A stretch of DNA of 64,000 nt, taken from Agroathelia rolfsii. Its lineage: Eukaryota > Basidiomycota > Agaricomycetes > Amylocorticiales > Amylocorticiaceae. Under the pieces are notes generated by a model. That model made no database searches. It was not told the DNA's origin and worked only from the letters and a program-made list of their open reading frames with translations. A program made the position numbers and the translations under genes. The stretch covers positions 4,526,001 through 4,590,000 of the forward strand of contig JABRWF010000002.1 in NCBI GenBank assembly GCA_018343915.1, written 5' to 3'. Below, piece by piece: positions 50,547 through 60,828 of the stretch (its first letter is position 1; each line of letters starts with the position of its first letter).

Positions 50547-51418
50547 TGTCACAACCTTAATAGTATCATGCCATAGATAAAATAGCATTCAATCATGTCT
50601 ATCAAGCATATATTCAAGTTTACCAAGCATATACCCAGGTTTATTCAGCATACACTCAAGATAACCATGAAATCACTCAAGTATTTATTAATATTATTAT
50701 CAAGCTACAAATCATGCTACAGAGGCTATGATATATAATATATCATCTATAAGTCATAGTATATCACAGTAAACCATAGTTTATTATTTGGTCAAAGCTT
50801 AGTTCTAAGCCTTGGGTTTAGAAGCAGGTATATTACTATTTCCGCTCCTTTTCACTATTGCACTGGTTGTGACATGTCACGCGTCACGTCACACAAAAGA
50901 GCGTAACTTTGCATTCCCCATCTTCAGGCACTATCACAGTTACACAGGAACTGCTATACATCATGATAATTATTGGAACAATCAAGGAAGAACCTAGGAA
51001 TAATATTGGATTATTTAGTAAGGATTAGTAACTAGAAAAGCGTACCAAAGTAGGAGAACAATAGTATACAATCATGTATTTAAGTTACTAAGGTCTAAGA
51101 GATGTTCTTCATTTCATAGACCTCTTTTGTCAATACTATTATTATTCTTTATTGCCCCAGGTTCTCTTTACGCCTCTAAGCCCCTATTTTGCTGTTCCCA
51201 TTGCCCCAAGTCATAGTTATAGTTATTATAGTTGTCAAAGTCATAGTACACTCCCTTACAGTTAACCTTAGGGTTGGAAACCCTAGAAGCGTTACTTCTA
51301 GCCTTGGATTAGGCTTTACAACCTATTGTTTACTAATTAAGTATTCTTAGTCTTTTCTACAGCAATCCTTTATAAATATTCATAAGTATTCATAGTCATA
51401 GTTTATAGACCTGTGACA
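50547..51418. mobile_element. solo LTR D2 (family D)
   Basis: 872 bp from TGTCACA to TGTGACA with perfect 5-bp duplications GCGGT (50542-50546 and 51419-51423). Second copy of D1, sharing the repeated motif CAAGCATATA and the TCAAGCTACAAATCATG block. Confidence 0.87.
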
Positions 51419-52281
51419 GCGGTGCTTCATCTGCTAAGTCACTCTTATAGGGGGTAAAGTGGAGTGATACTCTGGTATCTAACATTGATCTGGATAATTC
51501 TTGCTTTTCTTTTCCCTTATATTACACATACTTTGCAATATTAACCAAATGAATACAATTTATTACAAAAAAGCTATTAGGAATAGCATATTCTATGGGG
51601 TATACTACATTATTATCTGTTGAATGTGTTATTAGTGTGGAGAATTTTTTAGCAAGGGAATATACTTGTATTGATTCCCACTTGATCTTGTCATCAGAGC
51701 TGCAAGAAATTCTTTCTTTGAATGGTGTGCTTCTACGATGTTTAAGTAGGCATCCTTCTTTGGGGATGGGCTCCTCCAAAATCTCCATAAGTAATCTTAC
51801 TTACTTGTTATGCTTGGCTATCTTGATACTAACAACCTTCTAAGTAGAAATGCTCTTTTTCTTAGAGTGGAGTTGGGAGACAGCATTCTAGATGCTGGGG
51901 AAGAATGGGCTACCTGCATAGTGTGGGTAGGCTAGAGTCCTAAAGAACTAGGTCTGAGTGCTTAGTCCGGCAGCTAAAAAGCTTGTGATGGAGGTACTGG
52001 TGGGTACGGGGAGTACGGGGGGACTATCCAGTATAATAATATTAGCAAAATTGCCAGTTTCTAAGTTAGAATTATCATCAGCTACTTTAGCTTAGACTTT
52101 GCCCTTGCCTTTTTTGCCGCAACAGTTCTTTTTCTTATTATTACCTTTCTGCTACTACTGCTTTTGAGGCTGCTACTGCTAATTAGCTTGCTAGCTGAAT
52201 TTGGGATCCTTCCCCTTTTTCTGTACCGCACTAGCCTTCTGGGCCTTCTCTTGCATCTTACCTACCCTAGATGTTATCTAG
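51419..52281 (-). pseudogene. copia F: gag C-terminus and protease start
   Basis: Minus strand encodes a lysine-rich CCGKKGKGK segment (about 52080-52150), a degraded CCHC knuckle. An 88-codon open frame follows (51788-51522). Then DTRVSLHFTPYKSDL, the copia protease active-site block (normally D-T-G-A-S), with Gly changed to Arg. Cut off at 52281 by element C. Confidence 0.65.
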
Positions 52282-52485
52282 TGTTATAGGTACACCCAGA
52301 CTCTCCTAATTTTTCTCTATTTTTCTCTATTTTTCTTGTATTTTTACAATTTATTTTATATTTTTTATACCTCTTTCATTATTTAATAAGCCTAATAAGG
52401 CAAAGAGTCACATGGTGCTTGGTCACATGACCGGCCATCATTATTTCCTTGTACCGGTACCTAGTTAGTAAGCATATTCCATTAT

Positions 52486-53459
52486 TGTCAAGAGCACACC
52501 TGTCTCTTGCCACTAAAACTCAACTAAAGTCTACGTCAACCCCTGTAAGGTGCGGGGTAGCCAGTAAGGCTGTTTTACAACTCCTAAGACTTAGGACGCA
52601 CGGGTGTACACTTTCCTTGCCCGGTCTCCGCTGTCACGCAACTTCTAGCTTTCCAGTCACCAGGTGTTACTCCAAGCTTACGAAGCTTTCACACGAGGCC
52701 TACTGTTAAGGCAGGAAATATCTTGTGTATGTGGATATGGGTGCGAGGTATCTTAACTGCGACAAACGCAGGGCAAAGCCTTTGTTTGCTTGAGTGCACT
52801 AAGCACTATGATATGTATACAGCAGTGCAAGTGGTCAGCCAAAGGCCTGGACCTGTTTTATGCACGCTAACGGAAGAGGGGCACGGAGCGACCTCTTTAA
52901 CTACTGCAGCACAAAGCACACAGTAACCCTCTGGCACAAAGCCTAAGGGATTTGGAAGGGGGTGAGAGAAAGAGAGGGGGAAGACAGGCAATCACGCCTT
53001 GAGAGATAGGTTACTCTGAAGACGAAGTTTTTATTATGTTAGCATTTTATTTAATACAAAGCATTACTTATGCTTACCTGAAGACGAAGAGAACGAATCT
53101 GAGGTCTTCAGGTAGAGGCACTACAGGGTTATATACTAATTCTACCTGGTCTGTGCGCAGCTACATGGTCTGTGCGCAGTAATGCTAAGTATGGCACGAT
53201 ATTGCACCATAGTGAGTCAAAGTGGTGTCATGATCCGGACCCATGTTCTAGACTCTATTTACATAATATGTCACATGACTAGTGGTCACATGATGGCCAG
53301 TCACATGGTCGACTGGTCACATGACTTGCTTAGTCATTAAAGTGTATGCTTACGTAATATACAATATATATACCAAAAAATAGAGAAAAATCAGGAAAAA
53401 TTCGGAAAAATAATGAAAAATTCAAAATAAAATTATAGTACAACAAGCGACTCGTAACA
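52486..53459 (-). repeat. element A 3' LTR
   Basis: 974 bp, TGTCAAGAGC to CTCGTAACA (plus strand). Contains a TATA box on the minus strand (plus TTATATA, 53129-53135) and the priming 11-mer (plus AGAACGAATCT, 53090-53100). Confidence 0.93.
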
Positions 53460-53462
53460 TTA

Positions 53463-53472
53463 CCCCCTCTTT
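53463..53472 (-). promoter_or_regulatory. element A polypurine tract
   Basis: Minus AAAGAGGGGG, three bases before the 3' LTR; the plus-strand primer for reverse transcription. Confidence 0.8.
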
Positions 53473-56400
53473 AGGGGCGATCCGCCTCGGGTTGCCATTC
53501 TGTCAAGTTGTCCCAGTTTTGGAAAGGTAAAAGTCCAAAGGTTGCTGCGCTGATCTTTCTTGGTGCACTTGGATTGGTCTTGTAGAAATCTCTAATAGCG
53601 TCGTCTGCATGCATATCAGATTCTCTAACCCAGGTTTGTTCCCCTGGGTATCCTTTCCAAGTAACTAAGAATTCCAGTTTTCCACGCCGTAGTCTTGAGT
53701 TAAGTACCTCCTCCATTTCATACTCTTCTTCTCCTTCTACTTCTACGGGGGGTAGTGGTTTCTGGTGTCGATCTGAGGCATGATGGGGCTTTAGTAGATG
53801 GACGTGGAAGACATCATGGATTTTGAGGTTATCTGGAAGATCCAATTGGTAGTTCAGGTCATTTAGCTTCTTTTGTACTTTGTAGGGTCCAATCCATTTT
53901 TGACTTAGTTTTTTGGATGGTCTATCAAGTTTCAAATTTTGTGTGTTTAGCCAAACTTCCTGTCCTTCTTCAATGTCAGGGAACATCTTTTTTCCTTTGT
54001 TGTACGATTGTTCCATCTGTTCCCTTGCCATCCCTAAGGCTGCCTGTGCTTCTTTTCGTGCTTCCTTGGCATTTTCTATCCAGTTGAAGGCTCCTAGAGT
54101 CGGATCTTGGATATCTTTAGCTTCCCAATTTGGAACATAACCATAGGTAAGTTCAAAAGCACTTGTACGTGTGCTTTCATTTTTTCTATTGTTATGCATG
54201 AATTCCGCATATGGTAGCCAATCTACCCAATTTGTTTGTCGGTGATTGCAGAAAATCCTGAGGTACTGTTCTACTTCCTGATTTACACGCTCAGTTTGTC
54301 CATCACTTTGTGGGTGATATGCTGTGGACAATGCAGTCTTGATGTGTAGACTAGCATGTATATCTTTCATCACCTGGCTTGCAAATTGGGGGCCACGATC
54401 CGAGGTCTATGTTGACGGTGTACCATGAAGTTTAAACACATTTTTGACGTATAGTTCAGCTACGTCTTTGGCAGAGATGTTTTCATTGGTTGGTATGAAG
54501 TGTGCCAATTTCGTTAGTCTGTCTACTACCACCAGAATTGAGTCAAACCCATGTGATTTAGGTAGTTTAACAATCAAGTCTGAGGTTACGTGTTCCCATG
54601 GTTTGCCTGGTACAGGGAGAGGGTGAAGTAATCCGGGTAACGCTTGTCTGCTAGGTTTATTTGCTTGACATAATAGGCAAGAATCTACATATTGGTTTAT
54701 TTCTTTTGTCATATTGATCCAATAGTAATTTCTGCTTATGAGTTCTAGCGTCTTTGTGCGTCCTGGATGTCCTGCTAATGCGGAGTCATGATATTTGGCC
54801 AAGATTTTTTCTTTCAGGCTTTTATTGGGGGGCGCAAATACTTTCTCTCTGTATAGCACTAGTCCGTCTTCTGTTTCCCAATCCTGTAATCCTAGGGCAA
54901 TTCGTCGTGGGCCTATCTTGACAATCTGATAGAGGGATTCCAGCAACTCGGTGCTCTCCCGTCTAATCTCTGCCAAGATCTCCTTTTCTCCTTCGACCAA
55001 AACGTGTCCTCTTTTTGCAGCCATGATCTTAAAATGGGAGGGTTGTAAAACGGTGACATTGAGATTATCCTGAGAATCTTCCGTGTAGAAATCTGGTCGT
55101 CTAGATAGGGCATCTGCTCGGCCATTGGTTGATCCTTTTTTGTAACATAACGTGAAATTATATTCTTGCAGGATCCTATACCAACGCGCTTGTCGACGGC
55201 TTAAATGCTGACTTGTAGCCCAATACTCCAAATTTTTGTGGTCAGACCAAATTTCTACCGGTTCCGGTAATCCAATGATATAATGGCGCCATTCCTCTAA
55301 TGCTCGGATGATTGCTAGCATTTCCTTATCCCAGATGTCGTAATTTCTTTGAGCATCATCCATGGATTTGGAGTGGAATGCGATCGGGTGCCATTCACCA
55401 TCTTCTTGTAACTGGGAGAAAACTCCACCAGTTGCATAACCCGAGGCATCAGTCTCAATTCGACTTTCTCTCTGATGGTCATATATTGCCAACACTGGGG
55501 CTGTAGTGAAAGCTTTTTTGAGATCGTCGAATGATTTCTGTTCCTCCTTTTCCCATTTCCAAGTACCTTTGCCCGTTAATTTATCAAGGGGTTTGGTAAT
55601 ATTGCTGAACCCTTTGATGAATCTTCGATAATAATTAGCTAGACCTCTGAATTTTTGCACATCTTTAACTGTCTTAGGGACGGGCCAGTCTAAGATCGCT
55701 TGCACCTTTTCATTGGTCATTTGTACCCGGTTGTAGCTAATTATTACGCCTAGGAATTCCACCTCTGGTACTTCGAATAAGCACTTTTCTAGGTTTGCAA
55801 ACAGGTCGTTGGTTGCTAACCTCCGCAAAACCTCATGTACCAGTCATCGGTGTTCTTCTAGGTTGGCCGTGGCAATAATGATGTCGTCTATATATACATA
55901 TACTAATCCTTGTGCGATTAGGTCTGCAAATATTTCATCCATCATGGCTTGGAATGTGGCTGGACCATTACATAAACCAAAGGTCATTACTAGGGGTTCA
56001 AAGAGTCCTCGAGGGGTTATGAATGCTGCCCGCTCTTGATGTCCTTCTTTGATCAGTACATTGTTGTATCCCCATCGTAGGTCTAATTTGGTGAATATTT
56101 TTGCTCTTGAGAGTCCATCGACAATGGAGGAGATGAGTGGTAATGGATAGGAATTTTTTATAGTGATATTATTTAGTCAACGATAATCCACTATAGGCCT
56201 TAGTTTTCCATTTTTCTTGGGTATGAAAAAGAAAGGCGAGGCATAAGGGCTTTGGGATTTTCTTATATAACCTTTTGCCAAATTTTCCTCCAAGTACGTG
56301 TCCAACTCTTTTAATTCTGGGATTGACAGGGGGTATACCTTGGCTCTTTTCATCTCCACTCCTTCTACCAGCTCGATTTTATGGTCATATGGTTTACTAG

Positions 56401-57034
56401 TAGGAAAGCGTTGAGACTCGGCTTCAGAAAATACTCTGACATGTTGTTGGTATTGGGGTGGCAAACCCACCGTTGCAGCCAATTTTGGAGGAGATTCCTC
56501 ATCTTTTATGATTTTATTAATTTTTTTGTATTCCTTATCTTTTAGCAAGTCGTCCATTAGAGTTACATTTCCCTTTTTCCAGTTAATGACAGGATTTTCT
56601 AGTCTTAGCCAATCAATACCTAGGATTACATCCTCAGTACCAATGTCCACTACTAGGAACACCAACCGTCGCTTTTCCTGTCCTATCTGGGTTAAGAGTG
56701 TAACATACTCTGAAATGAAACCAATTGCATTGGGAGAATTGTCTATGTTGTACAAAGGAATTTTTTTATGTAATTGTGAAGTCTTTATGTTATGTTTTTC
56801 TACAAATTTTTTATTTATGAAGGTGGAGGTTGCTCCAGAATCAATCATGGCTGATAAAGAAATGGTGGAAAAATGTCCATGGAACATAATAGGTATATTG
56901 AGGTGTTGTCCATGCACACCTTGTACAGAAGAGGCAGAAATAGAAAAGGAAGAGGACGTGAAAATTGAAGACATTTTATTTTGTACAAACTGGTCAGTAG
57001 CATTGGCCGCATACTCTGACCGGTTTAAAAACCC
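53471..57034 (-). pseudogene. element A pol: protease-RT-RNase H-integrase-chromodomain with three stops
   Basis: Read in the -1 frame from the slippery site. Domains in order: protease IDSGATSTF (about 56840), RT with YVYIDDI (about 55890), RNase H IETDASGYATGG, integrase zinc finger H-H-C-C (54650-54780), integrase core (SDLIV, SDRGPQF, then E), GPYKVQKKLNDLNYQLD, and a C-terminal chromodomain ending APRK. Stops: TGA at 56177-56179 after IVDYR, TGA at 55844-55846 after EEHR, TAG at 54407-54409 before TSDRGPQ. The homologous site in element B still has TGG at the third, so that stop is a Trp-to-stop transition. Everything else is open and intact. Chromodomain integrases typically steer insertion to heterochromatin. 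Confidence 0.92.
57025..57034 (-). other. element A gag-pol -1 frameshift site (GGGTTTT TAA)
   Basis: Minus strand, zero frame G-GGT-TTT-TAA: a canonical X-XXY-YYZ heptamer directly abutting the gag stop. Pol is open in the -1 frame from this point. The same sequence occurs in the distant element C. Confidence 0.8.
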
Positions 57035-58128
57035 AGCTGGTCTTTTAAGGCCGCGATCATTTGGCCTTGTTCTTGGATCATGTTAAACATGTCGTCCTGT
57101 GTCATCGGGCTACTTGTCAGCCCTTGATTTGCTGGTAGTGATGGTGTTGGTGTTGGCGCTGATACTGCCGCCACCTTTTGAAAAGGGTTATTTAAGCTGC
57201 CTTTGTCAGCTTTTGGACTCCTACAGTCCCGTGCTACATGCCCTTTCTTTTGGCAATTATAGCAGATGATATCTTTCCGCCTAAACGGATTGTTGGATTG
57301 TGTGGTTGGGTTATTTTGCGTTGCAGCCACTTGCGACGGGGAGGTCTGCTGAGCAGGACCTGCACTCAGGAATGGGTTTTTTGATGTATTGGGTGTCCTT
57401 CCCAATATAGTAGCCGAAATATCCATCGCGTCAGGGTCATTTCGCTGGAGATCTGACTGGGGGTTGTTGTTATACCAGTATCTTTTACTGGACAACATTT
57501 CTTCCTTCATTAAATTGACTTCTGCATCGTGTGCTGCATTCATCAACTTTGTTAAGGTTGAGGTGTCCCTATCCCAGCCTGTGATGATACGTCGCAGCTT
57601 GACGTTCATCCTCTCCAGGTACTTTTCTCGAAGGTCATCGTCAGACAACCCTGTCCTTTTGCCTAGCAACATGAAGGCCATCCCAAAGTTCCTTGTGGAT
57701 GTGGTCCCTTGTCGCAGGTGACGTAGTTGGTCTCTTGCTGCTACCTTTTCATCAAACGCCCCAAATAAGGATTTGAAGCTTTCGATTACTTCCTGGTAGG
57801 TAACGGGTCCAGGTACCCGGTTTTGTAGTCCTAGTTCGGTATACCACAGGCTAGACCAAGCCGTGGCACCTTCCATCATCAAACCCAGAAGGTATTTAAC
57901 CTTCTCCTCATCTGTCACGTACACCCTAGGATTCAGCTCTAGGTAGGCCTGGAATTTTTGTAGGAAAGGGTGGTAATTAATCCATTGGCCATCGAAAGTA
58001 GGAGGGGCATGGCCGATTTCTTTTGGTTTCCCTCTAGACTCGGATTGCTGCTGCATCCATTGCATCATCGTAGTTTGGTTTTGGATGAGCTGCTGCATAA
58101 GTGCAGCATTGTCTACTTGTTGTGCCAT
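57025..58128 (-). CDS. element A gag (capsid-nucleocapsid)
   Basis: 367 aa from an ATG in a strong context (CCATGG, 58128) to TAA at 57025. The capsid-like helical region contains YHPFLQKFQAYLELNP and EKYLERMNVKL; the nucleocapsid knuckle CYNCQKKGHVARDC is a perfect C-X2-C-X4-H-X4-C. Upstream the same frame stays open without ATG to about 58390; that part encodes a repeated SEAES acidic segment and is conserved in element B, so a longer, non-AUG-started gag is possible. The last codons overlap the -1 frameshift site leading to pol. The only uninterrupted ORF of the element. Confidence 0.88.
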   Translation of the reverse strand: MAQQVDNAALMQQLIQNQTTMMQWMQQQSESRGKPKEIGHAPPTFDGQWINYHPFLQKFQAYLELNPRVYVTDEEKVKYLLGLMMEGATAWSSLWYTELGLQNRVPGPVTYQEVIESFKSLFGAFDEKVAARDQLRHLRQGTTSTRNFGMAFMLLGKRTGLSDDDLREKYLERMNVKLRRIITGWDRDTSTLTKLMNAAHDAEVNLMKEEMLSSKRYWYNNNPQSDLQRNDPDAMDISATILGRTPNTSKNPFLSAGPAQQTSPSQVAATQNNPTTQSNNPFRRKDIICYNCQKKGHVARDCRSPKADKGSLNNPFQKVAAVSAPTPTPSLPANQGLTSSPMTQDDMFNMIQEQGQMIAALKDQLGF

Positions 58129-58723
58129 GGGTGATTCTGGTCGAGGTGATACGTGGGCAGAGACTTGTACCGATGCGTGGGCCGATGGAAACGGGGGTAG
58201 AAATGTAGGGTTTTCCTCGTCAGAGGATTCGGCTTCAGAGGATTCGGCTTCAGAGGATTCTTCTTCTGATCCGGCAGGAGGTGTGGGTTCTCGTGGTGGG
58301 GTTTGGTGTGAAATGGTGGGCAAGCTCGACAGTGAAAACTGGAGGCTCCCAAAGTGATTTATACAGAATAAAAAGGTTTTTTGCCCTTTGAGCTAGGCCT
58401 AATTCTACTAAAAGTATACTACTTATTTTGGGCTACTTGTAGCGACCGGAGTCTTTTTCGTCTATCCACTCGGGTGGTGTTCCCTTTAATAGCTCGAAAG
58501 AACCAATGCAACCGTGGATACTAATACCACTTGCAAGCTGGCCAAGAATACTCCCAAAACAAGAGACGTGCGAAAATGAAAGGCTACTACTTTTGTACGT
58601 ATATTGACCGTGGTAGTCTACGAAAATCTTTGTATGGTAATAGTTCTTTTTGCTCAAAATAATATGGCTCACTACACCACCTCTAGTGCACAAAGCAACT
58701 AGCGCCGAAAGGGATGAAAGGGG

Positions 58724-58734
58724 AGATTCGTTCT
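58724..58734 (-). promoter_or_regulatory. element A self-priming-type primer-binding site
   Basis: Minus AGAACGAATCT, two bases after the 5' LTR. It is exactly complementary to the LTR 11-mer as kept in the 3' LTR (53090-53100), and with one G-U pair to that in the 5' LTR (59341-59351). No match to a tRNA 3' end was recognised. Confidence 0.78.
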
Positions 58735-58736
58735 AA

Positions 58737-59710
58737 TGTCAAGAGCACACCTGTCTCTTGCTACTAAAACTCAACTAAAGTCTACGTCAACCCCTGTAAG
58801 GTGCGGGGTAGCCAGTAAGGCTGTTTTACAACTCCTAAGACTTAGGACGCGCGGGTGTACACTTTCCTTGCCCGGTCTCCGCTGTCACGCAACTTCTAGC
58901 TTTCCAGTCACCAGGTGTTACTCCAAGCTTACGAAGCTTTCACACGAGGCCTACTGTTAAGGCAGGAAATATCTTGTGTATGTGGATATGGGTGCGAGGT
59001 ATCTTAACCGCGACAAACGCAGGGCAAAGCCTTTGTTTGCTTGAGTGCACTAAGCACTATGATATGTATACAGCAGTGCAAGTGGTCAGCCAAAGGCCTG
59101 GACCTGTTTTATGCACGCTAACGGAAGAGGGGCACGGAGCGACCTCTTTAACTACTGCAGCACAAAGCACACAGTAACCCTCTGGCACAAAGCCTAAGGG
59201 ATTTGGAAGGGGGTGAGAGAAAGAGAGGGGGAAGACAGGCAATCACACCTTGAGAGATAGGTTACTCTGAAGACGAAGTTTTTATTATGTTAGCATTTTA
59301 TTTAATACAAAGCATTACTTATGCTTACCTGAAGACAAAGAGAACAAATCTGAGGTCTTCAGGTAGAGGCACTACAGGGTTATATACTAATTCTACCTGG
59401 TCTGTGCGCAGCTACATGGTCTGTGCGCAGTAATGCTAAGTATGGCACGATATTGCACCATAGTGAGTCAAAGTGGTGTCATGATCCGGACCCATGTTCT
59501 AGACTCTATTTACATAATATGTCACATGACTAGTGGTCACATGATGGCCAGTCACATGGTCGACTGGTCACATGACTTGCTTAGTCATCAGAGTGTATGC
59601 TTACGTAATATACAATATATATACCAAAAAATAGAGAAAAATCAGGAAAAATTCGGAAAAATAATGAAAAATTCAAAATAAAATTATAGTACAACGAGCG
59701 ACTCGTAACA
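58737..59710 (-). repeat. element A 5' LTR (promoter LTR)
   Basis: 974 bp. On the minus strand a TATA box (plus TTATATA, 59380-59386) lies 29-35 bp before the priming 11-mer at 59351-59341, which would be the transcript 5' end if Tf1-like priming holds. Confidence 0.92.
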
Positions 59711-59715
59711 ATTAT

Positions 59716-60353
59716 TAGGACAAAGGATCAGTCAGTATAATGCAACGAGCACACTATTGCGCTTAGTCATCCATCTGTACTATTCTTAGTTTTCCTTTTC
59801 ATTTCCGAGAGGCTGCGCACAAACCTTAGCACAGCCCTTGTTTAGGTATATAAGGACCCTGTAACGCTCCCTAAAGGCCTTAGCTTTGACTTTTTGTCTT
59901 TAGGTAAGTATTAGCTCATGTAGTAGATACCTTACTAATTAAATTTGCCTTCAGGCTCATTGTCCTAGTCCATACACACCTTCTACCCTCCTTGTGTGCT
60001 TAGTCAGCTACTTGGTTGAATAGGGACTACATGTAAGCCTATGCCTGTACGCTCTGCACTTCATGCCCCACACCTTCCCCCCTTGTTTAAGTCCCTCAAT
60101 AAAATAGGGCATCTGTGTGAACTTAAGGACGTTGTTCCTTTAAGCTTAAGTCTCTTTACATATAACAAGTTTAGTACTAGATACACTCCCTAAGCTATAT
60201 AGGCACGTCATTAGCAAACAGTAGCCTATGTGGAAAGCCTAGTAGGCTTAGAGTACACCACAGGAAACTTATTAGCGGTACAGTGTGCATATAGCAGTAT
60301 GCATGGTCTGGTCACTTGTTTAGTTGAGATAGTTAAGAGTGCAAGCCTTGACA
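59716..60353 (+). repeat. element C 5' LTR, right part
   Basis: Continues the LTR begun at 52282-52485. Contains TATATAAG (59846-59853) and the decayed priming 11-mer AGCTTTGACTT (59882-59892). Ends GCCTTGACA. Confidence 0.85.
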
Positions 60354-60355
60354 TT

Positions 60356-60366
60356 AGGTTGAAGCT
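60356..60366 (+). promoter_or_regulatory. element C self-priming-type primer-binding site
   Basis: AGGTTGAAGCT two bases after the LTR end. It is complementary to AGCTTCGACCT of the C-family solo LTR (49968-49978) with one G-U pair. The copy in this element's own LTR has decayed to wobble pairs. Confidence 0.72.
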
Positions 60367-60828
60367 GATACCTGAGCCTATTTTGTAGAGCCTTAGCTCC
60401 GAGGTAGTATAAGAAAAAGAATTGCTTATAAATCAGCACAAGCATGGAAACTTTTGTAGTTAAATTACTATACTTTTCTTCTGTGAGCCATTTTTGTTAC
60501 CAAACTGTTAGCAGAAGCAATTGGGGACTCTAATTACGTCCTTCCAACCTATTAAGGCATAGCTGTAAAAGTACTAGTATGCTCCTGGGAAATTGTGGGC
60601 CATTACCCAAAGGCATTACTGCTGCATTAGGCAGCTGCTTCTAGGGAGTCCTCACAAGGGATTATAACTACTTTGACAAAATTTAGAGCTTAATTAGAAA
60701 ATAGTTTTTTTTTACAATTACCAGAAGGCTGTCCACTTGCAGCCTTAAGCAGAAGAAGACAAAAGAATTCTTGCGTTGAGCCATAGCTCTGCCTTTCACA
60801 CACACTCCCTTTCTACCTCCATCGCACC

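Larger units (their letters stand above)
33640..52281 (-). mobile_element. element F: old Ty1/copia retrotransposon, heavily interrupted
   Basis: Minus-strand copia element, order gag-protease-integrase-RT-RNase H read from right to left, which is the Ty1/copia order. Its own internal DNA survives as blocks 52281-51419, 50546-50425, 49578-48142, 47132-46410, 45442-45302, 44406-43829 and 35647-35126. All gaps are later LTR insertions, most bounded by 5-bp target duplications. Removing them restores continuous homologous reading, for example EEIY-IEQPKGF across the 45443 insertion. The gag N-terminal part and 5' LTR must lie beyond the window, past element C. Many stops and mutated catalytic residues make it dead. 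Confidence 0.85.
52486..59710 (-). mobile_element. element A: young Ty3/gypsy chromovirus nested in the LTR of element C
   Basis: 7225 bp with two 974-bp LTRs (52486-53459 and 58737-59710) and perfect 5-bp target duplications ATTAT (52481-52485 and 59711-59715). The LTRs differ at about nine positions, all transitions. Minus-strand gag and pol with protease, RT, RNase H, HHCC and DDE integrase, GPY/F and chromodomain define a chromovirus. Gag is intact; pol has three in-frame stops. The youngest event in the stack. Confidence 0.95.

Noticed and set aside
58724..58736. Search for a tRNA-type primer site in element A
   Set aside because: No TGGTA-type initiator-Met or other recognisable tRNA 3' complement; the self-complementary 11-mer explains the site better.
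52723..59177. Identical 67-codon plus-strand frames in both LTRs of element A
   Set aside because: They lie antisense inside LTRs, have no homology and are identical only because LTRs are duplicated.
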